Shown: positions 50,803-63,045, counted from the first letter of the stretch. The stretch is DNA of 64,000 nucleotides from Globodera rostochiensis (GCA_018350325.1 JAEVLN010000015.1:1923789-1987788), one strand, 5' to 3'. The notes: a model not told the origin generated them from the sequence alone. Made by a program: numbers and translations.

Positions 50803-52063
50803 CTGTCTTTCCAGAGAAATGTTCAAAAGTTAAGGACTCCTGAAAAGGAATAAATCGATTATTTACAAAACAATGGAATTTCGACATAATGAAAAGAATT
50901 ATTTTTGCGCAAGCCGTCTCATGAAAACTATTTTTCTGTGTAAGACACAATTATTAGCGCGTTATATTAATTTCGTGCCCACATACCTACATACATTCAA
51001 TTCCCCTAGCGTCGCCTAATATGTAACAAATCAAAGCATATGGAAAATTGGGGTGGGTGCGAAGGAAGGAGAAAACAAGCCAATGTGAGATGGGGTGAGG
51101 AGAATCGAGAAATAGAGAATGGGGTGAAATAGAAAGGAAAGAATGGATTGGTGAAGAGAAGAGGAAGACGTAATTGCTCATTCATTGCCCGTTTAACCAG
51201 TCGATCAAGTACAGCGATCGCAAGACAGTCCTACGGGTAGAGTCAGTCAATCATCATTCATGAATTTGCCAGCATAAAAGAATGCATGGAATAGGCGGTG
51301 GAGAGATGAGGGGATAGAGGAAGATTCTGTCGGAATTGGTGAGCAAATCAAATTGTGGAAGAAAAGGGAATAGGAAAAAGAAAAAGCAAGGACATAGTGT
51401 ATTCAGGTAAGCGTTAGAATGGCAACTCGTCCTCAACCGTCCGACGGGAACGAGTTCGGTGCCGTTCGTCAGATAGCTTCAATGGGTTGTCATGCCATTT
51501 ATTAGACTCGCAGGCACTTTCTGCTCTGACGGTCTACTCAGCTGCGGGGCACACACAAAAAATTCTTTTTTTTTAAATTAATAACCATGTCGAATTGGTG
51601 GTTTTAGTTTGACTAATTTGTGGCGTTGATATTTTGTGGGCCGCGGCAATAAAAAACAAAGCAATGCCGAAAAATCGCATTTTCTTGGCAATCTGTTTTC
51701 ATTTCATTTTTTTGCTTTGACAAAAATCTTTTAGGTAATTTTAGGGTCTCCCCCATCTCATCAATACTCAACTCATCAATACCCAACTCATCAATACCCA
51801 ACTCATCAACAATCAAGATCAAGTTTTCTAGCCATAACTTTTTTGAAACTTGTCCAATCACAAAACTTTAACTTAATGTTAGCTTCAACTCTTCGAGATC
51901 TTTCGATTGACGTTAAGATTTTCTGAATTGGTTAAGGTTGAAGCAAGTTATTGTCCGATCTTGATTGTTGATGAGTTGGGTTGACCCCGTAATTTTATTT
52001 CACATCATTTTTAGATCACTACCTATGCCTATGCTTGCTTGGTTCAATTATGATCAACAAACG
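50803..52063. other. 1.26 kb divergent intergenic region
   Basis: Between the HRD1-tail gene and STIM, which point away from each other. It holds both promoters and the inverted-repeat element at about 51750-51980. No other gene supported. Confidence 0.5.
51755..51980. mobile_element. Inverted-repeat element with 15-bp minisatellite in its left end
   Basis: The left arm 51797-51820 (cccaactcatcaacaatcaa...) and right arm 51957-51980 are perfect 24-bp complements. The left end continues outward into about four tandem copies of a 15-bp unit (actcatcaataccca). The 136-bp interior is non-coding. It is MITE-like, with expansion of a terminal subrepeat at one end only. Confidence 0.85.
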
Positions 52064-54752
52064 ATGTTTCCATTATTTTTTTATTGCTTCCTTTCCGTCG
52101 TTCTTTATATTTCGGCGGAAGATTTAATTAAACCACCGATGAGAAGTAAGATAAACCTACTATGTAATGTGGTTTGTATCCCATTTTGGATTAAATTTGC
52201 ACAAATTTTTAAAATTGTTTTAGTTACGAATGTTTTGAGGCCTTTTTAAATTTGCGTTCGGGTAACGCTCCTGGAAACCCTAGAAACACTTTCTAAGAAA
52301 TGATTTTTTTTTTGTAAAATTGACTCAAATATTGTATTGGTATAAACTACACTAGGGTAAAATTAAAGAATACTTGTCCCGATTTTTTTAAAGTTGAGGT
52401 TCTAACTGTTCAGATGTTCTTATCACAGCGGAGGAAGAGAAACTAAGGGACACTGAAGGCTTTTTGGCAGTAAAAGCTATCCATGCAGTACTCGATGATG
52501 ACAATTCGGGCTCAATAGATCGGTCTGAATCCGCCGATGTAAGATTTGCCAATGGAACTGAAAGTACAAGCACATGCATTTATTTTACATTTAGTTTCTG
52601 AAAGAAGACCTCAAATTTGGCGGCTCTGATAAAGTTCGTCGTGAAAATGCGTTTCACAGCAATGATGAGTCGATAACCGTGGACGATTTGTGGGAGAATT
52701 GGTTCCAGTCCGAAGAACGTGGGTGGAATAATAAACAGGTCGTTGATTGGCTGACCAACCAAGTGAAACTGCCGCAATATGCCAATAGCTTTTTAAATGC
52801 CAAAGTGACTGGCTTGGACCTCCCGAGGTATGTGAATTGTAAACATTTTTGTGGTGGGGAAACAGTTTGGTTTAGTAGACCAACAACTTTTTTTTTTGAA
52901 TTTAGATTAGCCGTGCAAAATTCTTCGTTTCTTTCCAATAGAATCGGGATAAAGAATTATGTGCACCGTCAGAAATTACAGCTCAAGGTCGTCTTCTAGC
53001 CCTTGTTGTGTTTCGCGCATGATGTTTCCTGTTTAAGGCCCTCGATTTGGTCTTGTTTGGTTTCCAAGACTCGTCTTCGATTGCCAAGGACATCGCCCTG
53101 GCTGGTCTGTTGGGACTGCTTGTGGCTGTGCTGATTATCTTCAAAAAGCATAAAAATCGCTCAAAGCAACAAATGGAGGAGCTTTCGTCGGTGCTGAACA
53201 AATTACGAGACATGGAGACGGACTTTGCGGGTGTTCAAAACAAGCTTGAGGAAGAGAATCACAATCGGCAGTCAAATAACACTGAAGATTCTGAAAATAT
53301 TGAATTGGTGCTTTCCTTTGAAATAAAGTTTATAATACAAATTTAGCTAAGAAGTCAATTGCGCGAGTTGGAGAATGAGCGTCGGATTGCCGAGGAAAAT
53401 GGATTTGGCGAAGGCTTTCCGTTCGCCTTGCAACCGCTACTGAGACGCACTTATGAAATGGAGTGGGCATATTTGTATCAGCAGAAGCTGGACTGTCTGC
53501 ACGAAATGGGCGAGGCCAAGGAGTTCGTAGACAAAATGCGCAGGAAGCAGATGAGTTTTGTGAACTCGCTGAAGTTGGCAACCGGCGCGACCTCCGGCAC
53601 GGACGATATTGACAACAAAATATTCTCAGTGAAGTTAGTTCGGTTGGGAAGGAAATCGGAAGTCCTTCTCCAAAAATTGGAAATTGTCCCCACCCCAAAA
53701 AGAATCTTTATTTATGATTTGAGGCTTAAAACACTAATTTTAGAGCTCGAATGGAGAAGATAAAGATGGCCTTGAATGAATGCACCCATCGTTGGGCGGA
53801 CATTGAAGCGCTCTGTGGATTTTCAATCACCGAATCTTTTGGTGAGTTTGTCTTTGAGTCCACGGGTCGTCTCTCTTCCAATTCCTTGTCGAATTACCCT
53901 ACAAAATTTCGAAATAAAAGTCGTCTTTTAGTAGACAACTCAATTTCTCCGCCGAATTTTGGCCTCATCCCATGCAGTGATTTCCCGCCAGAAACTTTTT
54001 TCGATTATTCACCATTTCAATACATCCAACAGCAGTATAATGATAATTCGGCGACTGGCCGCTTTTCTTCGTCGTCCAGCGATGCCGAGATCATTTAAAA
54101 TTCTTTCCATTTCCTTTTTTGTCCAAATTTATTTGAATGCTCTTCTATCATTTTTGATGTGTTTCTTTATGTGCTTTACCCTCTCTGGATCTTATAGGAA
54201 TATGCTCGCTGCAACCGTTCCGCTGAATGCTCTTCAACAGCCCGAAAACAACAAAAAACTCACCCTCGTCTCGATGGCGTCATCACTACCCCAAAACAAC
54301 GGAACCTTTCCGACATTACCCGTTGCCTCTGATTGGACAAAAGAGAGAGCCCTTTTTGAAGAGGAAACCGTTGAGAGGTGAGCATTTGTTACGCAATTAT
54401 TTTGGAGAAAATAAAATTTTGGGGTTTTAAATTAACACTTTTGCTTAAAATATTTATTCTTGCGTCAATTTTGGCTTTAGCGCCCTTGGGGATAATGAAT
54501 TTTGCAGGACTTTGTTAAGAAATATTTCCAAAAACTGTCAAAATTTGCAGATCGGAACTGCCTCTGTCTGTCAATGCCGGTGGCGAAGTTCCCAGGTTCT
54601 CACTGCAAAGCAACAATGGTAGCCAAGCGGACGAATGTTCTGTTGCGAGCAGCTCCAACCATTCCAATACCACTCATAATCAAAAGAATCACAAAAACGG
54701 AGCAAAGAATCGACTGTCAAAGTTCTTCAGGCGTAAAATTTCCAAATTGTAG
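52064..54752 (+). CDS. STIM: Stromal interaction molecule (STIM) calcium sensor
   Basis: ER membrane calcium sensor that opens Orai channels when stores empty. Ten exons, 52064-52145, 52414-52538, 52595-52827, 52906-52987, 53038-53307, 53347-53633, 53744-53841, 53932-54034, 54198-54377 and 54551-54752, sum to 1662 nt (553 residues). Exon 1 is a signal peptide ([18 protein letters not shown]). The EF-hand loop reads [12 protein letters not shown], followed by the hidden EF-hand and a SAM domain ([18 protein letters not shown]). The TM helix ([15 protein letters not shown]) precedes coiled-coil 1 and the SOAR/CAD region ([36 protein letters not shown]). The protein ends in a basic tail ([13 protein letters not shown]), resembling the phosphoinositide-binding tail of vertebrate STIM1. 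Confidence 0.95.
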
Positions 54753-55317
54753 GCCACGGCAGGCTGAGTTACTTTTATTTGCTAAGAACATTTTGTTTTC
54801 TTTGGTTAATTCCCTCGAAAAGGTTCCCACAACTTTTATTTCAATGACTGAAAGTGATAATATTCTATCGGGTTGAGAATAACCAAAGAAAGCTTTTTGT
54901 TTGATAATATTTGATCATCTTTTATTTTTGTATTCATTGCTTAATTCTAAACGATCATTTTTGAAAGATAATTTTGCGCCAGCGGGCAAAAGGGCACTTT
55001 TTTAAAGGGTTCCCCTCCTTCCGTTGAATGAATATGTTTTTGTTCCCCAATTTCGTGATAGCTCCAATTATTTTGTCGGAATCTTTTGGTCGTGCCGTGC
55101 CATTCACTAACAATCATTCACTTTTATTGTACTTTGCATACATATCGAATAGTCCCACAAAATATGTTAAATTTTTACATTAATTCATTATTGAATTGTG
55201 GAATATAAATACATGGATAAGAGTTTTTTTACTGAACGATTCGCTCACACTTTGCTGGCGCATCAAATGTATTAGAACCATTTCTACAAATTGGACTTTC
55301 AAAAAAGTTTACAGTAA
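54753..55317. other. Intergenic, STIM to NIFK
   Basis: About 565 AT-rich bases between two plus-strand genes. Contains the STIM 3' UTR and NIFK promoter; no gene seen. Confidence 0.5.
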
Positions 55318-56081
55318 ATGCCAAAACCGAAGCAGCACAAATCGGAGGTTGGACGTTCGTCTGGAGTGGAGGCGGTCCAGCACGTCGTTCGTTTGCGACA
55401 CATTCCGTATGGCTTTTTCGAGAAGGAACTCAGCGGCTACTTCAGGTAATTGCTTGCTGCTTTTCTTTTCTGTTTCTCAAATCAAAAAAGATTTTGAAAA
55501 AGAATTTATTCTTTTTCCTTTAGTCAATTCGGTGATGTGAAGAGAGTGCGGGTGGTTCGTAACAAAAAGGTGTGTTTTAGACAAAAAAGAAAAATTGGAG
55601 TGGGTCCCTTCCCCCAGGGGAATCACGTCGGCACAGCCTTTGTGGAGTTCAAAGACGGCGCAGTGGCACAAATTGCGGCGCAGACAATGGATAATTATTT
55701 GTTGGCCGAAAATAGGCTGAGGTGCAAATTGCTTGGCCAAGACAAAGTGCCGAAATGCATTTGGAGGGGAAAACGCTTCGTCAAAATTGCAAGGCCCGGA
55801 GAAAATCGTCAGCGAACATTAAAAACATAAATTAGTTTTGCAAATTCTTCAATTTAAGGCCTTATTCATGCAAAACGACAATCGGAGGATCGAACGCCGG
55901 AGAAAGAAAAGCGTCGAAGGGTAACAAATAATTTGAAGGCTTTTGAGAGGAGGAAAATTGCCAAATTTAGGACAGATTTGTGGACGAATTGAAAAAACGA
56001 ATGGCAAAAGTGCGAGAGATGGGCATAAATTATGAGTTCGATTTTGAAACAAAATTGAAAGAATTTTTAGCCAATGAATGA
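55318..56081 (+). CDS. NIFK/Nop15-like nucleolar RRM protein
   Basis: Nucleolar RNA-binding protein of the NIFK/Nop15 group, acting in large-subunit ribosome maturation. Exons 55318-55445, 55524-55569, 55618-55807, 55859-55920 and 55971-56081 give 537 nt (178 residues). A single RRM: VVRLRHIPYGFFEKELSGYF (RNP2 region), FGDVKRVRVVRNKK, and GTAFVEFKDGAVAQIAAQ (RNP1 region), with TMDNYLLAENRLRC characteristic of this group. The C-terminus is basic and ends VREMGINYEFDFETKLKEFL, matching the family's short GIDYDF motif. RNP1 reads HVGTAFVEF. The protein lacks the long Ki-67-interacting extension of the human member, so it is closer to yeast Nop15 in size. Confidence 0.88.
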
Positions 56082-57638
56082 ATGGTTTTGTGCGCATTGT
56101 AAAATCCATCGTCAGTATAAAATGTTGGGGAATGCCGCCTTCAAATTTAATTCGATTCAGATTCTTTGTTATCGACTTAATTAAAAGTTGAAAGATTGGT
56201 CCCAACGATTGCCGGACCCAATTGGTCTTCAAAGTTTCACTTGCACTCCGAGGGACGGCCAACACAGTCCCTCCACTCCAACCCCACGGGGTTATTTAAC
56301 CTCAAAATGTTTTGAAAATGAAAGTTGGTCCCGGGCGGATTGCCCGTTTTGGTAACCCCCAATTTTGTGGGGATATTATTGGAGTAAAAAAGCAAACTCC
56401 CAATTTGTTATTCTCCAAAAAATGAAATGAAAATTGTTGGGTGAATTTGTGGCGGGGGGGGGCAACTCAAAAGAGGTGCCGAAGCCGATCTTTCAGGCCT
56501 ATCGCCATCATCAGAAAGTCGCTTCCCCCGCGCATCCATTCGTTCTCCGAACATTCGTTGCACAACGCTCTCTGGGAACAGAAAATGTTTTGGTAGGCCA
56601 ATCGTCGTGACGGAGTGTCTCCGCTGTCTGTGCCGTGCCGATTTGACCCCCCCCCCCGTCTTCGGCCTTTTCCGTCCTTTCTGCTGCCATCAAAGCATTA
56701 GCATTTGTTTAATTCGCCTGTCAATCTCTCCCTCTAAATAATTGGATATTCCCCCCCTCCCTCCCTCCCCTTTTCTCGACTGTTGGCAAAGGGGCGCATG
56801 TTGCCCTCCCGGCGTTTAATTGCCCTTCGACAATTTGGCGGTGCCGAAATCGCTGGGGGGGGGGGGGGGGGGGGGGTTGAGAAGACGCATCGGACGGCTA
56901 ATTAAATATTTATCCATTTGTCCCCGGGAGATGCGGCAAATTACTACCCTTTAAACCCCTTTTCAGCGCCGCTTAACGCCTCGGGGGGCACTTAATTGGG
57001 TGGTGGCCGATGGATGTCCAATAGAAAATGTAAAATATTTTAAATCCCGGCCATTTTTATTTCTAAAATTGACCTAACCTTATTAAACGGAGGAAAGCGA
57101 AACTTTTCCCAATTGACTTACAAATTAGCTCAAATGATTATGGCCTTTACTGTCTGCTTTTGTCCCAGTTCGAAAGCTGTTTTTGGTAAATAAAATAGTC
57201 AGTGACATTTTTGTGTTGTTTGTTTAACCGGTGAGTCAATGCCCCCCGGCGCTCCCCAATTTCCTTCCTTTCCCCAAATACCGTACTTTTTCTCCTCATT
57301 AGCGCAAAAAGCGCCGTTAATTGACTCAGTGGGTGCGAGCGACTGGGCGGGGCGGGGGGCGATAAAAGGAGGGGGGCGGTAAGGGGAGGAGCCCGCCGCC
57401 GATGGGGGGGGGGGGGGGGAGTGAATGGGCGGACGATTGTGGCGGGCGGGGCAATTGGATGGTTAGGATTGGAATGGTGGTGGTCGTTCGCTACGTTTTG
57501 TTCGTTTTTATCATGACAACACCAATAACTACTAACTGATCTCCGGCATTTTGCTTTGGACTCCCCCCCCCAGGCCCTCAATTTGCCTTTGTCCTTTTCA
57601 CATTCCAATTTTAGACTGCAAATCCTCCAATCTGCGCC
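56082..57638. other. 1.56 kb upstream of engrailed
   Basis: No gene supported. It contains G22 at 56855-56876, further C and G runs (56648, 57405) and GC-rich blocks at 57340-57420. It probably holds engrailed regulatory sequence. An acceptor (CCAATTTTAG) 25 bp before the engrailed ATG could take a spliced leader. Confidence 0.5.
56855..56876 (+). repeat. G22 mononucleotide run
   Basis: Twenty-two consecutive G residues upstream of engrailed. Confidence 0.95.
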
Positions 57639-59980
57639 ATGAACATTGCTCGTCTGCTCGAAATTGGCACTGATCATCATCAGAAGAGCCATCGCCTGCT
57701 CCATGCCATTCCGGCACTTTCCCCACCTCCAGAATCCGTCCTCCTCACCTCCTCCTCCTCAACAACCATTGCAAGTCCATCAAATGGCAAAGAAAATCGG
57801 CAAAATCAAAAGGCGACAACAGCAGCTGCGGCAGCAATCACTTTGACCAATTCGTTAAAATTCGGCATTGAAAACATTTTGCAGCCCGAATTCGGCACTG
57901 TCAGTTCATAAAATACTTTTCAATTGTTATTTGAGACTGGGCCCTCCCTCCCTCACGGCGCAATGCCGTCCATAGACAAAATCGGTTAATTTAAACGTTT
58001 CAGTCGACTTCGTTACTGGGCCCCACAACAGCCGATGTCCAGCTTCACCAGAACCCTTTCTGCTCTCCGCCCAACTGCAGCCCCCCCTTCGCCCAGCCAA
58101 CAAGTTGCGATTCTCTTCCATCCTGGATCTTCTGCACCCGCTACTCCGATCGGCCAAGCTCAGGTTTTGCCCGATTCAAATTGACACAACGCCACACATC
58201 CCCCCCCCCCCCCACTCTCGCCGCTTTAAGGACAAAGAACGCGGAAAAGCAAAAGACGCGAATTGACTGAAGAAGAAAAGCGGCCGAGGACGGCGTTCAC
58301 ATCGGAGCAATTGGAGCGACTGAAAACGCAATTCCTTAACAGCCGCTACCTAACGGAGAAGAAGCGGCAGGAACTCGCGCATGAATTGGGCTTGAATGAA
58401 TGCCAAATCAAAATTTGGTTCCAGGCAAGCGAAAGAGAAACGGGGAACTGATAGTGAGGAGGAATGGAAGCAATCAATCAATTAGAGGGCTGGGTTTGAT
58501 GCAAAATTAGAGTCACTTACGACAAGCTCCTTCCCAATGGCAAGGCGATCAGAAAGCATGGCATGGGTACGGTTGAGAGATAAGTGGTACGGTGAACGTC
58601 CGGCGGGATGCTCCTCAATGCCCGCCAACACGAGGGGAGAGGGGGGGGGGAGTTACTCTGATACAAAACTATGTAAATGAATGATGGCTCCTCTCTCTTT
58701 TGGTACGACCCTGAAAGTCAGCTGTTCTCGAAAGCAAAAAACGAAAGCATTCATCTCCCCTCTCCGCCCTCTCTCCGGATGACCATCTCCGGTTTACAGC
58801 CATAACCAATGTTCACACTCATCTCATGCCGACCTTCCCCATCCCATCCCCGTGTTGTCTCTCTTATCCATTCTTTCCTATGACCTCCCAGCACACCCCG
58901 TGCAATGTGCGCATCATTTACCGCTTGACGACAAAAGATAGATAGATGGCTGATGGGGGGGGGGGGGGGTGCATGATGTTATCGCTCAAGTGTTTGATTG
59001 AGTTTGTTCGTTAAAGGGCGGGGGGGGGGGTCGAGCGTAGATGGACGACGAGGGGGGGAGGCGTGTAAAACGGCGGCCCCCGTCAGTAACCAAATAAGCA
59101 ACATGGGACAAGAGAAAAAGCCATGCTCTTTAATATTCTTTTGTGCCATTGTGCAAATTTACTCGGATTCGAATTATCCCAAATTCACATAGCCTTCGTA
59201 AGAAGTCCCCCCCCCTCCCTCCCGAAGTTGCCCCCCCCCTCCCTCCCTCCACGTTGGCCATGCTGGGTCTCTCTCTCTCATCGTCTTCTCTTATACTCAT
59301 GACCTCTCAATCGCAATTTATGTCACGATGAATAATCGTGATCTAATCTTCTGATCGTGAATTTGACCTTCGCGCCATTTTGGAAGCGTTACTTGGGCTA
59401 TGTCAAAATTTCTGGAATTGGAATAAACATTTCAATGTTCCAAACCGAGATTCCCGAAAGGAAACATCTCTAATGTTCGCTTTTTCATGCTATTCGGTGT
59501 GGTCACTCCCCCCCCCCCCTTTTTGGGTCCAATCATTCAAGGCCGGCAAATGAGCTGCCCGATCCTTCCAATTCTAATTACGACCGCGTTTAACGCAAAA
59601 GACGACAGATGAATTGCTTCCCCCCCCCCCAAAGAAAATTTGAATGGCAGCCTTCGCCCCCCCCCCCCCGACACATTTTACAGAACCAGCCACTCACTTA
59701 CATGTATTTATTTACCTCCCCGCTTTTGCGATAAAAATCTCCGCACGCGCAAAGCGATTCACAACTCATTGGAATTTTGATTGAGGAGCATTTTGCGCGA
59801 GCGGAAAAAACAAAGAAATTTCTGGGGGATTGTGCACATTTAAATATAATGATAAAACATTTCAATCCCAGTATTTAAACGCTTCAGAATAAACGGGCAA
59901 AGCTGAAGAAGTCCGTACAGCGTGTACAGCAGACGCCCCCGCACGGTCTGATAGAGCCGGTTCTGTTCAAAAGACAATGA
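57639..59980 (+). CDS. en: Engrailed homeodomain transcription factor
   Basis: Developmental transcription factor; the C. elegans counterpart is ceh-16. Exons 57639-57899, 58004-58163, 58231-58424 and 59888-59980 sum to 708 nt (235 residues). Exon 1 carries an EH2-type motif, [13 protein letters not shown], after an alanine run. Exon 2 has [13 protein letters not shown], an engrailed-specific block just before the homeodomain. Exon 3 encodes homeodomain residues to Q50 ([18 protein letters not shown]...[10 protein letters not shown]), and exon 4 resumes with NKRAKLKKS. The intron between them is 1463 bp, starts with GC (CAG|GCAAGC) and contains several G/C runs. The C-terminal EH5 motif is short or absent. 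Reading through the GC donor would end the protein eight residues later and lose N51. Confidence 0.93.
58425..59887 (+). other. Large engrailed intron splitting the homeobox
   Basis: At 1463 bp this is far longer than the 40-150 bp introns typical here. It has multiple G/C runs (58643, 58958, 59023, 59208, 59510, 59620, 59657) but no exon or nested gene that I can support. It may hold intronic regulatory sequence. Confidence 0.8.
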
Positions 59981-60269
59981 GAAGCGGAAATTAAACAGAA
60001 CAAAGCTAAACAAACACAAAAAGAAAGATGTCATCTACACATACGAGAACATCCCCCCCCCCCCAAAGCCGACGACGATCTCTCCTCAAAAGTTCACCCA
60101 GCAGAATTTCTCGACATTTTTCGAACATGTGAATAAAATTGTTATCAATATAAATACGACAGATATTGTGAGCTAAATGAACAAAAAGCATAGAAATCTG
60201 CAAAAATAAAACACGTTTTTTGAGGTTGTGGCATTATGAGCACAATTGTGATTGTCAATGGGCTAAAAA
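59981..60269. other. Convergent 3' spacer, engrailed and POLK
   Basis: About 290 bp between converging stops. A 65-codon minus ORF at 60006-60203 is not supported by splice partners or similarity. Contains a C12 run at about 60053. Confidence 0.55.
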
Positions 60270-63045
60270 TCAACTGATCGGGTGGAAATATTTGTGCAAA
60301 TTGTTCGCATTGACGCGAGGCGAATGCTTTGAGTCGGTCTTTCTCTTTGTGCCTTTTTTCGTAGTTTTTGCCTCTCCGATCGACTTCCGAGTGATACGCT
60401 TTAACTTTTTACCGCATTCCTTCCGATTCTCCTTGGGCTTGGGACATTCGATGACGTCATCGTCGTCAACAAAGTCAAAGAATTCATCAATGTTTCTGAT
60501 GCCTTCGTCGTCCTCGTCGGTGTATCGAGCAATGTTTTCTCCTTCAATGGTTTTGGATTGAGAGACACAATCGGGAAGCAATAGAATGATCGTTTCAACC
60601 AATCGGCGGTATCCATGTGACAAAACTCGGTGGATAAAACTCACCAGAGGACGACGGAGTACAGTAACAGCAGCTCCGACTGTCTCCATACGTTTCCGAT
60701 GAATTCGGCACGTCCCCTTCGCCCTCTTCCTCAATTGGCTTCCCATTCGACACCGGCACCAATTCCTTCTCACAATCCATCACTTCACCACCTTCTTGGT
60801 CACTCTCATCGGAGGAGTTCAGCTCCACCAACTCGGGCTCCTCCCCTCCCCGACACTTTTTGCTGAAGAAAGGGCGTCGAACAAATCCGGCCAAACTCAG
60901 CTGAACGCCGTTTTTCGGGTCGCCTTCACAGCTCCCAACAGCATAAACCAACTGGGAAAGGCGAACACCCAAAAGTCGAATCTGAGAACAGATCAATGAA
61001 TTCCTTCGCCAAAGTGTAAACACTCGGCAAAAACACACCGCCATTTTCTTTTTCCTGAACTCCTTGCACAACATCGCCTCCATGATGGGTAAAAGCTGAT
61101 CAGCAGTGGCAATTACAAAGTTGACCGATCTGCAGCGAGTCACAACGTCAAAATTGGCAAATTTTATCTGAAAGAGAACGCAATAATGGATAAAATGACC
61201 AAATCAAAACAAAATAAAGCGACCAATTCCATTTTCCTGGCGAAATTACACTAACTTTCAGCGTTGCCGCTCGCCCGCCAACGATAAACGAGGACGGAAG
61301 CGACTCAATAAGACGGGTAGAGAGAGTCCGGACCGTGCACAACAACTCTTTCAGTTTGTTGGTCGGCTCGAATGTCCTCTCAATGCTCGTGCTTTTCGGG
61401 TTGTCGTCATCTAAGGAGTGATGAGAGAAGGGTACCAGATCGGTCGTCAGATCACACATTTTGTTGCAGAACCAACCCAACATTGCCTGCTCCTCACCGT
61501 GCTCTTCCTGCATTGAATCAACACCGTCCGCCATCTCACGACCGCATAGGCCAAGCGAAACGCGGAGAAACCAGTTGGAGGAGTGTTTGGAGAACAGCAA
61601 ATGAACAATGGCACGCTTCTCCAACAAATCCCCGCAGGTGACCACCCCGAGCGCCTTCAACAGCGTCTCACTCACCGCACCGATGCCAGGCACCTTTCTC
61701 ACTTGTAAAGTGCGCAGAAATAGGCCAATTGCTTCGCGTGAGCTGTCCAAGCGAAATTGGCCATTGGGTTTGTTCAAATCGGAACAAATTTTTGCCAGCA
61801 TAGAATTTGGAGCAATTCCTGCAAACAACTATCGGATTTCGTGGGAGATAGCTTCGCAGTAAAGCCCCCCGCCCATGCTAATTTTTCAATAATTCGATAA
61901 TCAATTAAACAAAAAATGAGAGAAAAATTACCAGCGCTGCAAGTTAGTCCTGTTGCTTGCTCGACTTCTGAAAAAGAATTAAAATAAATAAAAAGAATGG
62001 ACATAAGATTAAAGCTTACCAAACCGAAGTTGACGCACAACGGAGTCAATGTCCGTACCAAATTCAACAGAATCAACGACTTCCACGCGTTCCTTTCCAC
62101 AATTAGCGCATTTTGACGGAATCTTTTCGACGTCGTGCCCAATTATGTTGTCATTAGCATCGACCAAAGGGAGGCGACAAACGCAGGGGCCCATGAAACG
62201 AACCCTTCGACAGGACACTGAACAAAAAAAACATCAGATAATAATAATAAAAAACTAGAAAACAGACCCGGTGTGCTTCGCTGAGCGACAAAATCCGTTA
62301 CATCCAAATAAGCCTCATCAAGACTTCCCATCACAACGTCCGGATCAAACCTTTCAAACACTTTCCTGAACACGGACGATTCGTGTCGATATTTGGAGAA
62401 GTTGCCGGGCACAATGAGAAGTTGTGGACAAAGTTTTTTGGCGATAAATCCCGGCATTGCGGAACGAACGCCGAATTGACGTGCCGCATAGTTCGAAGTG
62501 CTCTTAACGACAACAAATATTCAATTAATGAAGAAAAGCCACTCGAATTTGGTCATTTGTATGAAAGAACAAAACCCGAATTAGCTAAAAGACGCACCAA
62601 CATCGCGTTACTGCCAACAGCCATCGGAATTGCTCTGAGCTGAGCGTTGTCCCGGCATTCGACGGCCGCGAAGAACGCGTCCATGTCAATATGCACTTTG
62701 ATGCTGTCCAATCTACGGCATTTCTCCATTTCTTCAATGACCTTGTCCAACTATAAATGCTTTTCTCATCATTTGTTTAAAAAATAAAGTCCCTCCTCCA
62801 ATCCGGCACCAAAATTCTTAAAGAAGACGGAAGCCAACCTCATGCCGAGTTTGGATAATTTGTTGTTCAGTCAACGAGTCAAGCTTCTGGCGGTTTTGTC
62901 GCAAACGCTGCTCAATACGACTCGCCCTCTTCTTCTCGTAGCTCTCAAAATTTGGACTGGTATTCTCAGCAATTATACGCTCTACTCGCTCCTTGTCAAC
63001 AAAACTCATGCCGGCTTTATTGCCGACGAATCTTGAGCTGAGCAT
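60270..63045 (-). CDS. POLK: DNA polymerase kappa (Y-family)
   Basis: Nuclear translesion polymerase of the DinB branch. ATG 63045 opens the kappa-specific N-clasp (GNKAGMSFVDKERVERII). The catalytic core follows: HIDMDAFFAAVECRDN with the first metal-binding Asp (about 62690), NYAARQFGVRSAMPGFIAKKLCPQL (62410-62490), SLDEAYLDVTDF with the catalytic DE (62290-62330), then GIAPNSMLAKICSDLNKPNGQF (61740-61825) and the helix-hairpin-helix KVPGIGAVSETLLKALGV. The little-finger region (SIERTFEPTNKLKELLCTV) runs to about 61050. The C-terminal part is acidic and includes SCCYCTP near 60670, perhaps a degenerate ubiquitin-binding zinc finger, and ends LHKYFHPIS, which might be a weak PCNA-binding motif. 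I did not fix every exon boundary. Confidence 0.93.

Noticed and set aside
51760..51812. Short regularly spaced repeats as a CRISPR array
   Set aside because: Units are contiguous 15-bp tandems without unique spacers and the genome is eukaryotic.
58500..58585. Alternative engrailed exon after WFQ starting near 58511
   Set aside because: It reads NGKAIRK, which lacks the required N51 and basic cluster; NKRAKLKK at 59888 is the true continuation.
60006..60203. 65-codon minus ORF between engrailed and POLK
   Set aside because: No similarity and no acceptor or donor linking it to POLK, whose stop at 60270 is well placed.
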